Shown here: positions 57,423-64,000 of the stretch, piece after piece
Layout of the letters: every line of letters starts with the position of its first letter
Position numbering within the stretch: position 1 is the stretch's first letter
Assembly (NCBI GenBank): GCA_050516505.1
Contig: CP191518.1
Coordinates: 4,278,001-4,342,000, forward strand
Source: Scandinavium ludwigii_A
Lineage (GTDB): Bacteria; Pseudomonadota; Gammaproteobacteria; Enterobacterales; Enterobacteriaceae
Length of the DNA: 64,000 bases
Direction: 5' to 3'
Made by a program: the position numbers and the translations under genes
Notes under the pieces: generated by a model
Seen by the model: only the letters and a program-made list of their open reading frames with translations
The model's database searches: none
What the model was told of the DNA's origin: nothing

Positions 57423-58586
57423 ATGGAACAGGTTGTCATTGTCGATGCAATTCGTACCCCGATGGGCCGTTCAAAAGGCGGCGCATTCCGTAACGTACGG
57501 GCGGAAGACCTTTCTGCCCATCTGATGCGTAGCCTGCTATCCCGCAATCCGACGCTGGATCCTGCCGCGCTCGACGATATTTACTGGGGCTGCGTGCAGC
57601 AAACGCTGGAGCAGGGTTTCAACATTGCCCGCAACGCGTCTCTGCTGGCAGAAATCCCCCATAGCGTTCCGGCGGTCACCGTCAACCGTCTTTGCGGTTC
57701 ATCCATGCAGGCGCTGCACGATGCGGCGCGCATGATCATGACCGGCGATGCGCAGGCGTGTCTGGTCGGCGGTGTGGAACATATGGGCCACGTGCCCATG
57801 AACCACGGCGTTGATTTCCATCCAGGAATGGGCCGTAGCGTGGCGAAAGCCGCAGGCATGATGGGTCTGACCGCAGAAATGCTGTCGCGCATTCATGGCA
57901 TTAGCCGTGAAATGCAGGATGCGTTTGCCGCGCGTTCGCACGCCCGTGCCTGGGCTGCGACGCAGTCCGGTGCGTTTAAGAATGAAATCATCCCGACCGG
58001 CGGTCACGACGCCGATGGCGTACTGAAGCAGTTTACCTACGACGAAGTCATCCGCCCGGAAACCACTGTTGAAGCGCTGGCTGCTTTGCGCCCGGCGTTC
58101 GATCCGGTGACGGGTACGGTAACGGCGGGCACCTCCTCGGCGTTGTCCGACGGTGCCGCAGCGATGCTGGTCATGAGCGAAAGCCGTGCCCGCGAATTGG
58201 GGCTGAAAGCGCGCGCCCGCATCCGCTCGATGGCCGTTGTCGGCTGCGATCCATCGATCATGGGGTATGGCCCGGTTCCGGCGTCTAAACTGGCGTTGAA
58301 AAAAGCCGGACTTTCGGCCAGCGATATCGACCTGTTTGAAATGAATGAAGCGTTTGCCGCGCAGATCCTGCCGTGCATTAAAGATCTGGGGCTGATGGAG
58401 CAGATTGACGAGAAGATCAACCTCAACGGCGGCGCGATCGCCCTCGGTCACCCGTTAGGGTGTTCCGGGGCGCGTATCACCACCACCCTGTTAAACCTAA
58501 TGGAACGCAAAGACGCCCAGTTTGGTCTGGCGACGATGTGTATCGGTCTGGGTCAGGGGATTGCGACGGTGATTGAGCGGGTCTAA
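57423..58586 (+). CDS. fadA: 3-ketoacyl-CoA thiolase (beta subunit)
   Basis: Final thiolytic step of beta-oxidation, in complex with FadB. 387 aa, the E. coli length. The nucleophilic cysteine is in VNRLCGSSMQAL (Cys91); the catalytic histidine is in GGAIALGHPLGCSGAR and the second cysteine in MCIGLGQG. An AGGAG ribosome-binding site lies between fadB and fadA. Confidence 0.98.
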   Translation: MEQVVIVDAIRTPMGRSKGGAFRNVRAEDLSAHLMRSLLSRNPTLDPAALDDIYWGCVQQTLEQGFNIARNASLLAEIPHSVPAVTVNRLCGSSMQALHDAARMIMTGDAQACLVGGVEHMGHVPMNHGVDFHPGMGRSVAKAAGMMGLTAEMLSRIHGISREMQDAFAARSHARAWAATQSGAFKNEIIPTGGHDADGVLKQFTYDEVIRPETTVEALAALRPAFDPVTGTVTAGTSSALSDGAAAMLVMSESRARELGLKARARIRSMAVVGCDPSIMGYGPVPASKLALKKAGLSASDIDLFEMNEAFAAQILPCIKDLGLMEQIDEKINLNGGAIALGHPLGCSGARITTTLLNLMERKDAQFGLATMCIGLGQGIATVIERV

Positions 58587-58600
58587 TCGAAGAATTAAAC

Positions 58601-58720
58601 CCCTCGATAATTCGCGCTGCATCGCGGCGGCAACTGAGCGAATCCCCGGGAGCATAGATAACTATGTAACCGGGGTGAACGAAGGCAGCCAACAAAGAGG
58701 CAGCGTGAATTATGACGGGG
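58601..58720 (+). repeat. Structured intergenic repeat-like element between fadA and fre
   Basis: A non-coding stretch with nested inverted repeats: CCCCGG (58644-58649) with CCGGGG (58670-58675), enclosing CATAG-ATAA-CTATG. It continues into GCAGCCAAC and GAATTATGACGGGG. The wording resembles a family of dispersed elements I recall from Klebsiella and Enterobacter intergenic regions; that membership is from memory and unverified. It sits between the fadA stop and the terminator. Confidence 0.5.
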
Positions 58721-58741
58721 AAGAATTTAGTTGCCGTTTTT

Positions 58742-58766
58742 CCCGCCTGTCAGGGGCGGGTTTTTT
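58742..58766 (+). terminator. Terminator between fadA and fre
   Basis: CCCGCC-TGTCAGG-GGCGGG followed by TTTTTT on the plus strand. It lies 155 bases past the fadA stop, at the far side of the repeat-like element. Confidence 0.85.
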
Positions 58767-58770
58767 ATGC

Positions 58771-59472
58771 CTAGATAAAGGCAAACGCATCGCCGAAGAG
58801 GCGATCTTCACGGGCACCACGCTCATTACAGAACAGGTCACGGGCGATTTTCGCCATCTCGAAACGACCGGCAATGTAAATGTCATGCTCTACCAACGTG
58901 CCGTAATCCTGCAATACCGCCGTCAGAACGGTACCTGAACGACCACGCCAGCCGTCTTCCGGCTGTTCAACCACCGGCTCAACGCGCAGATTCGGGTGCG
59001 TCACCGTCAGCGCTTCCAGCTCGGACAAGTCATACAGATGCTTCTCTTCACGGCCGCCCCAGTAAATCGCGATTTCACGATTCGGGTTCTGCGCCAGCGC
59101 GGTCAGTAAAATAGAACGCACATAGGAGAAGCCGGTCCCACCGGCGATCAGCACCAGCGGACGCTCATCATCTTCGCGCAGCCACGCTTCACCATGAGGA
59201 ATATCAACCACAACCTCACGTTCTTTGAGAATTCGGTCCATCACTGCCATCGCGTACAGATTCAGCTCGGACGCGCCGATATGCAGCTCAATACTGTTCT
59301 GCTCGGCAGGCGTAGACGCCATCGAGAACGGACGCTTATCGCGCTCGTCCATCACTACCATCAGATACTGGCCCGCGCGGAAGGAAAAGGCCGCTTCCGG
59401 TTCTAAACGAACGCGGTATACCGTGTCGGTAATGGCATCTACCGAAGTGACTTTACAGCTTAAGGTTGTCAT
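58771..59472 (-). CDS. fre: NAD(P)H-flavin reductase
   Basis: Reduces free flavins with NAD(P)H; supplies reduced flavin for ribonucleotide reductase activation and iron release. 233 aa, the E. coli length. The flavin-binding RPFSMAS lies near residue 47 and the nucleotide-binding LIAGGTGFSYVRSIL near 107. It starts 53 bases after ubiD on the same strand, so the two may be co-transcribed. Confidence 0.97.
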   Translation of the reverse strand: MTTLSCKVTSVDAITDTVYRVRLEPEAAFSFRAGQYLMVVMDERDKRPFSMASTPAEQNSIELHIGASELNLYAMAVMDRILKEREVVVDIPHGEAWLREDDERPLVLIAGGTGFSYVRSILLTALAQNPNREIAIYWGGREEKHLYDLSELEALTVTHPNLRVEPVVEQPEDGWRGRSGTVLTAVLQDYGTLVEHDIYIAGRFEMAKIARDLFCNERGAREDRLFGDAFAFI

Positions 59473-59525
59473 GCGCTCCCTCTGTCGGGTCTATGATTTC
59501 GTGTCTTAATGTCTAACGGCGCGCG

Positions 59526-61022
59526 TCAGGCGCTTTTGCCGTCATTAAAGATAGCCAGTTCATCCCAGATAGCGTCAATTCTCGCCGTCACTTCAGGATC
59601 TTTTTTAATCGGACGTCCCCACTCGCGTTGGGTTTCACCGGGCCATTTATTCGTGGCATCCAGCCCCATTTTCGAACCTAAACCGGAAACCGGTGAGGCG
59701 AAGTCCAGATAATCAATCGGCGTATTTTCGACCAGCACCGTGTCACGGGCCGGGTCCATACGCGTGGTGATGGCCCAGATAACGTCGTTCCAGTCACGGG
59801 CGTTAACGTCGTCATCGCAGACAATCACAAATTTGGTGTACATAAACTGGCGCAGGAATGACCACACGCCCATCATTACGCGCTTGGCGTGTCCAGCATA
59901 CTGTTTTTTCATCGTCACAACGGCCAGGCGATAAGAACAGCCTTCCGGCGGCAGATAGAAATCGACAATTTCCGGGAACTGCTTTTGCAGGATGGGCACG
60001 AACACTTCATTCAGCGCCACACCCAGCACCGCCGGTTCATCTGGCGGACGGCCGGTGTAGGTCGAATGATAAATTGCATCTTCGCGCTGCGTCACGTGGG
60101 TCACGGTAAACACCGGGAAACTGTCGACTTCATTGTAGTAACCGGTGTGATCGCCGTACGGACCTTCTGGCGCGACTTCACCGGCCTCGATATACCCTTC
60201 CAGCACGATTTCCGCACTCGCCGGAACTTCCAGGTCATTCGACAGACACTTCACCACTTCGGTTTTGGTGCCGCGCAGCAGTCCTGCAAAAGCATATTCC
60301 GATAAGGTATCCGGCACGGGCGTGACGGCAGCCAAAATCGTCGCCGGATCAGCACCGAGCGCCACGGAAACCGGGAAACGCTCGCCCGGATGCGCCGCGC
60401 ACCACTCCTGGAAATCCAGGGCGCCGCCGCGATGGGAAAGCCAGCGCATGATCAGTTTGTTTTTACCGATCAGCTGCTGACGATAAATCCCGAGATTCTG
60501 CCGCTCTTTGTGCGGCCCGCGCGTTACGGTTAAACCCCAGGTGATCAGCGGCGCGGCATCTTCCGGCCAGCAGGTCATGATAGGAATTCGGTTTAAATCG
60601 ACGTCATCGCCCTGCGTTACTTTTTGCTGGCAAGGCGCACCGCGCAGACGTTTGGTCGGCATGTTGAGCACTTGTTTAAACTGCGGCAGTTTGTCGTACA
60701 GATCGCGGAAACCTTTTGGCGGCTCCGGCTCTTTCAGGAACGCCAGCAATTTCCCCACTTCACGCAATGCGGTCACATCTTCCTGGCCCATACCCATCGC
60801 CACGCGTTTAGGCGTACCGAACAGGTTGCACAGCACCGGCATATCGTATCCCTTAGGGTTTTCGAACAGCAGCGCCGGGCCACCCGCACGCAAAGTGCGA
60901 TCGGCAATCTCGGTCATTTCCAGGAAGGGATCGACCGGCAGGGAGATGCGTTTAAGCTCACCCTGTTGTTCCAGCTGTGTCAAAAAGTCGCGCAAATCGT
61001 GGTATTTCATGGGGTCCGTCAT
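59526..61022 (-). CDS. ubiD: 4-hydroxy-3-polyprenylbenzoate decarboxylase
   Basis: Prenylated-FMN-dependent decarboxylase of ubiquinone synthesis. 498 aa against 497 in E. coli. Conserved segments include WGLTVTRGPHKERQNLGIYR, EGPYGDHTGYYNE and the acidic active-site region. A start four codons in (MKYHDLRDFL) is possible, but MTDPMKYHD mirrors the E. coli MDAMKY N-terminus. It diverges from rfaH. Confidence 0.97.
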   Translation of the reverse strand: MTDPMKYHDLRDFLTQLEQQGELKRISLPVDPFLEMTEIADRTLRAGGPALLFENPKGYDMPVLCNLFGTPKRVAMGMGQEDVTALREVGKLLAFLKEPEPPKGFRDLYDKLPQFKQVLNMPTKRLRGAPCQQKVTQGDDVDLNRIPIMTCWPEDAAPLITWGLTVTRGPHKERQNLGIYRQQLIGKNKLIMRWLSHRGGALDFQEWCAAHPGERFPVSVALGADPATILAAVTPVPDTLSEYAFAGLLRGTKTEVVKCLSNDLEVPASAEIVLEGYIEAGEVAPEGPYGDHTGYYNEVDSFPVFTVTHVTQREDAIYHSTYTGRPPDEPAVLGVALNEVFVPILQKQFPEIVDFYLPPEGCSYRLAVVTMKKQYAGHAKRVMMGVWSFLRQFMYTKFVIVCDDDVNARDWNDVIWAITTRMDPARDTVLVENTPIDYLDFASPVSGLGSKMGLDATNKWPGETQREWGRPIKKDPEVTARIDAIWDELAIFNDGKSA

Positions 61023-61182
61023 GGCCTCTTTGTAAGCGCCTCATTATACGGCGTTCAGCCGCTGGATGCTGTAATTTTGTTAAATTAGCGTGAAGTCCTG
61101 GCACCTGTAAGAGGCAACAATCCCTTTCGCTATCGTGCTTGGCTTTTGATATGCTTTCCTGAGAATCTCGAGAAGAGTCATT

Positions 61183-61671
61183 ATGCAAGCCTGGTATTTA
61201 CTGTACTGCAAACGTGGGCAACTTCAGCGTGCCCAGGAACATCTTGAACGCCAGGCGGTCAACTGCCTGATGCCTACTATCGCGTTGGAAAAAATCGTAC
61301 GCGGTAAACGCACAACCGTGGATGAACCCCTGTTTCCAAACTACCTGTTCGTCGAGTTTGACCCGGAAGTCATTCACACCACAACCATTAACGCGACACG
61401 CGGCGTCAGCCACTTCGTACGCTTTGGTGCGCAGCCCGCCATGGTGCCTTCCGATGTGATTCACCAGCTTTCCATTCATACGCCGGAAGGGATTACCGAT
61501 CCGGACACGCCCTACTCAGGCGACGGCGTGGTGATAACCGAAGGGGCTTTCGAAGGGCTGGAGGCGATTTTCACCGAGCCTGACGGCGAAGCCCGGTCCA
61601 TGCTGCTCCTCAACCTGCTGAACAAGCAGGTTTTACAGAGCGTGAAAAACACCGACTTCCGCAAAATCTGA
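61183..61671 (+). CDS. rfaH: Transcription antiterminator RfaH
   Basis: NusG paralogue recruited at ops sites to extend transcription of long surface, LPS, capsule and conjugation operons; its C-terminal domain switches fold. 162 aa, the E. coli length. The N-terminal domain starts MQAWYLLYCKRGQLQRAQEHL, with the TTINATRGVSHFVRFG segment near residue 66. Its stop lies 2 bases from the convergent tatD stop. Confidence 0.97.
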   Translation: MQAWYLLYCKRGQLQRAQEHLERQAVNCLMPTIALEKIVRGKRTTVDEPLFPNYLFVEFDPEVIHTTTINATRGVSHFVRFGAQPAMVPSDVIHQLSIHTPEGITDPDTPYSGDGVVITEGAFEGLEAIFTEPDGEARSMLLLNLLNKQVLQSVKNTDFRKI

Positions 61672-61673
61672 TT

Positions 61674-62456
61674 TCAAAACGCTATCCCAAACAGCGCTTT
61701 TACATTTTGATCGGTGGCGTCTGAAAGCGCCTGTGCCTCTTCGCCACGCCAGTGCGCGATACGTTCCAGAATGTGAGGCAGATGCGCAGGTTCATTTCGA
61801 CGCGATGACGGCTTCGGCGACAAATCGCGCGGCAACAACCACGGCGCGTCGGTTTCAACCAGTAAACGGTTCGCCGGGATAAACGGCAGTGTCTCACGCA
61901 GCTCCAGCCCACGACGTTCATCGCACACCCAGCCCGTAATGCCGATATACAGCCCGTGTGCGAGGCATTCATCAAGCTCTTCCCGCGTGCCGGTAAAACA
62001 ATGCAGCACGGCACCTGGCAGCTTATCGAGCCACGGTTTGAGCAAGGCGATAAAGCGTTCGTGAGCATCACGACAGTGCAGAAACACCGGCATATTCAGT
62101 TCGGCGGCCAGCGCCAGCTGCGCACTAAACGCAATTTCCTGTTCCGGCGGCGTTGAGAAGTTACGGTTAAAATCGAGCCCGCATTCCCCCACCGCAACCA
62201 CTTCCGGCTGTTGCGCCAGACGACGGATAGCATCGGCCACGTCCGGCGTCCAGTGACTGCTATCGTGCGGGTGAACACCTGCGGTAGACCAGCAGCGCGC
62301 ATAGTGCTGCGCCATCTCCTGTGCGGCTGTGCTTTCTTCCAGATTGGTACCGGTAATCAGCATCCCACTCAGGCCGGTGGAAAATGCGCGGGATACGACC
62401 TCATCGCGATCGCGGGAAAACTGAGAACTGGTGAGGTTAACGCCAATATCAAACAT
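61674..62456 (-). CDS. tatD: 3'-5' metal-dependent DNase/RNase TatD
   Basis: TIM-barrel exonuclease linked to DNA repair and quality control; not needed for Tat export despite its name. 260 aa from MFDIGVNLTSSQF, the E. coli length; four upstream codons are in frame. Metal-ligand motifs are GVHPHDS, GECGLDFNRN, FLHCRDAH and HCFTGT, and VETDAPWLLPRD. It follows tatC by 39 bases. Confidence 0.97.
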   Translation of the reverse strand: MFDIGVNLTSSQFSRDRDEVVSRAFSTGLSGMLITGTNLEESTAAQEMAQHYARCWSTAGVHPHDSSHWTPDVADAIRRLAQQPEVVAVGECGLDFNRNFSTPPEQEIAFSAQLALAAELNMPVFLHCRDAHERFIALLKPWLDKLPGAVLHCFTGTREELDECLAHGLYIGITGWVCDERRGLELRETLPFIPANRLLVETDAPWLLPRDLSPKPSSRRNEPAHLPHILERIAHWRGEEAQALSDATDQNVKALFGIAF

Positions 62457-62495
62457 AGTGACTCCCAAATAAGAACCGCCCTTTCGGGCGGCTGA

Positions 62496-63272
62496 TTACT
62501 CTTCTTTCTCGGCCGCAGCGTCTTCCGCTGCGGCGTCCTCGTCACGCGACATTCGCTTACCCGTGTAGAAACGGGCGAAGAACACCCCGACTTCGAACAG
62601 GCAATACATCGGAATGGCGAGCAGCGTTTGCGAGAACACGTCCGGCGGCGTCAGCAGCATGCCAATAACGAAAGCCGCGACCAGAACATACGGACGCTTT
62701 TGGCGCAGGTCATCCGGCGTGGTCACGCCAACCCAGCACAGCAGAACAATGGCCACTGGCACTTCAAACGACACGCCAAAGGCCATAAACAGCGCCATGA
62801 CAAAATCGAGATAGCTGCGGATATCCGTCGAGACCTGCACGCCAATCGGCGCGGTATGCGTCAGGAAGCCAAACGCCAGCGGGAACACCACAAAGTAGGC
62901 GAAGGCCATGCCGACATAAAACAGCAGCGTGCTCGACACCAGCAGCGGCACCACCAGACGACGCTCGTGTTTATAGAGCGCAGGGGCAATGAAAGCCCAG
63001 ACCTGATAGAGGATCACCGGCGCCGACAGAATAACCGAGACCATAAAGGTCAGCTTGATCGGCGTGAAGAATGGCGACGCCACATCGGTGGCAATCATTG
63101 TTGCACCGGCAGGCATTTGCTTGATCAGCGGCGAGGCCACCAGATGGTAAATGTCGTTGGCGAAATACACCAACGCCAGAAAAATCACGAATACCGCGAT
63201 GATGCAATTGATGAGGCGCTTACGCAGCTCAATCAAATGTGTGATCAGCGGTTGAGTCTGTTCTACGCCCAT
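62496..63272 (-). CDS. tatC: Sec-independent protein translocase TatC
   Basis: Polytopic core of the twin-arginine translocase that recognises the signal peptide with TatB. 258 aa, six membrane helices expected. The N-terminal THLIELRKRL and the VASPFFTPIKL and VSFEVPVAIVLLC segments are near-identical to E. coli. The C-terminus is acidic and alanine-rich (DAAAEDAAAEKEE), differing from E. coli. Two bases after tatB. Confidence 0.98.
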   Translation of the reverse strand: MGVEQTQPLITHLIELRKRLINCIIAVFVIFLALVYFANDIYHLVASPLIKQMPAGATMIATDVASPFFTPIKLTFMVSVILSAPVILYQVWAFIAPALYKHERRLVVPLLVSSTLLFYVGMAFAYFVVFPLAFGFLTHTAPIGVQVSTDIRSYLDFVMALFMAFGVSFEVPVAIVLLCWVGVTTPDDLRQKRPYVLVAAFVIGMLLTPPDVFSQTLLAIPMYCLFEVGVFFARFYTGKRMSRDEDAAAEDAAAEKEE

Positions 63273-63274
63273 GT

Positions 63275-63826
63275 TTACGGTTTATCGCTGGTTGCAGGGG
63301 ATGATTCAGAAGCCGGTGCGGCAACAGCCACCGGCGCTTTCATCTTCTCCTCAGAAACAACAGTTTCCGGGGCTTGATCGAGGGTTTCAGCAGAAACGGC
63401 AGGCGCTTGCGCTTCAGCGCTGGCCTGATGATCTGGCGTAACCGGCGTGACGCCTTCGCGCTGTGCTTCGCTGCCTTTCACCACCGGATTATGGATGGTA
63501 TTGGCTTCGTCGCTGGTGCGCTCAGGATCGTGCTGCGTATAGGAACGTTTCATGGATTCTGCCGCGTCTCGCAGCTCGTCCATGGACTCCTTCAGCTCCG
63601 GCGAGAGATTGCCCAGACTCGCCTTCTCTACCTTCTTCAGGCTGTCCTGAAACTCCTGGAGTTTAAGCTCCTGGGCCAGTTCATTTTGCACGGTGGTGGC
63701 CAGCGAGCGAATAGCCCGGATCCAGCCTGCCACCGTTTTTACTGCCACCGGCAGACGTTTTGGCCCGAGAACAATCAGGCCAATCACGAATACCAGAATC
63801 AGTTCACTGAAACCAATGTCGAACAC
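63275..63826 (-). CDS. tatB: Sec-independent protein translocase TatB
   Basis: Receptor partner of TatC. 183 aa against 171 in E. coli. One N-terminal membrane helix (ELILVFVIGLIVLGPKRLP), an amphipathic helix to about residue 110, then a low-complexity acidic tail rich in A, E, P and T that is longer than in E. coli. The start is GTG, as in E. coli tatB, 3 bases after the tatA stop. Confidence 0.97.
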   Translation of the reverse strand: MFDIGFSELILVFVIGLIVLGPKRLPVAVKTVAGWIRAIRSLATTVQNELAQELKLQEFQDSLKKVEKASLGNLSPELKESMDELRDAAESMKRSYTQHDPERTSDEANTIHNPVVKGSEAQREGVTPVTPDHQASAEAQAPAVSAETLDQAPETVVSEEKMKAPVAVAAPASESSPATSDKP

Positions 63827-63829
63827 GAA

Positions 63830-64000
63830 TTACACCTGCTCTTTATCGTGGCGTTTTGCGTCGTCTTTGCTGGCGTCATCCTGCTTTTCAGACAGGGATT
63901 TCGCAGGGAAATCGGCGTCTTCAGCGGATGTCTCTTTCTTTTCCTGTTTGTCGTCTTCATCACCCATGGCTTTTTTAAAGCCCTTGATAGACGCACCCAG
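63830..64000 (-). CDS. tatA: Sec-independent protein translocase TatA, C-terminal part (cut by window edge)
   Basis: Pore-forming component of the Tat system. Only the last 56 residues are in the window, from LGASIKGFKKAMGDED to the stop. The end KRHDKEQV is the E. coli C-terminus. The membrane helix lies outside. The stop is 3 bases before the tatB GTG, consistent with a tatABC operon. Confidence 0.95.
   Translation of the reverse strand: MGASIKGFKKAMGDEDDKQEKKETSAEDADFPAKSLSEKQDDASKDDAKRHDKEQV

Overview
The window is enterobacterial chromosome. Its core proteins look like close orthologues of Escherichia coli proteins and mostly have the same lengths after start correction (RpoB 1342 aa, RpoC 1407, ThiC 631, MetA 309, AceB 533). 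Gene order is that of the E. coli region from aceK to tatA, read in the opposite direction. 16S variable-region text and the accessory genes suggest an Enterobacter, Lelliottia or Kosakonia-like member rather than E. coli; the genus is not settled from sequence alone. No phage, transposon, integrase or CRISPR array was seen.

Layout. 1-5.0 kb: the glyoxylate-shunt operon aceBAK (aceK cut by the window edge) and metA. 5.1-10.6 kb: a complete rRNA operon of rrnE type (16S, tRNA-Glu, 23S, 5S, minus strand). 10.6-13.7 kb: purHD under a PurR box. 13.7-18.1 kb: nudC-hemE-nfi-yjaG-hupA-yjaH (minus). 18.2-24.3 kb: rsd, then a TPP riboswitch and thiCEFSGH. 24.3-27.9 kb: a small accessory islet with a membrane diguanylate cyclase, an orphan PTS IIB/IIA pair and an AT-rich methyltransferase with an N-terminal zinc ribbon. 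27.9-42.0 kb: the transcription/translation core rpoC-rpoB-rplL-rplJ-rplA-rplK-nusG-secE-tufB and four tRNA genes (Thr-GGT, Gly-TCC, Tyr-GTA, Thr-TGT). 42.0-45.4 kb: coaA, birA, murB. 45.4-51.0 kb: a second rRNA operon carrying tRNA-Ile and tRNA-Ala. 51.0-55.0 kb: hemG, trkH, yigZ, pepQ. 55.2-58.6 kb: fadBA with a FadR box. 58.8-64 kb: fre, ubiD, rfaH, tatD and tatCBA (tatA cut by the window edge).

How it works together. The window is dominated by growth-rate-linked machinery: two rRNA operons, ribosomal proteins, RNA polymerase, EF-Tu, tRNAs, NusG/SecE and the sigma-70 sequestering protein Rsd. Recognisable feedback controls are the L1 operator, the L10 leader, the rplL-rpoB attenuator, a TPP riboswitch, and PurR, MetJ, IclR and FadR sites.

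The most unusual large-scale feature is the second rRNA operon. It joins the upstream neighbourhood and tRNA content of E. coli rrnA (hemG-trkH side, Ile/Ala spacer) to the downstream neighbourhood of E. coli rrnB (murB-birA). The roughly 130 kb block that separates these in E. coli, which includes essential genes such as murI, is not at this junction. This points to an rrn-mediated rearrangement or to a repeat-induced assembly join. Smaller points of interest are perfect DnaA boxes just outside the rrn operons, a 17-bp hairpin in the purH leader, the thiH-rpoC islet, and a structured repeat-like element between fadA and fre.
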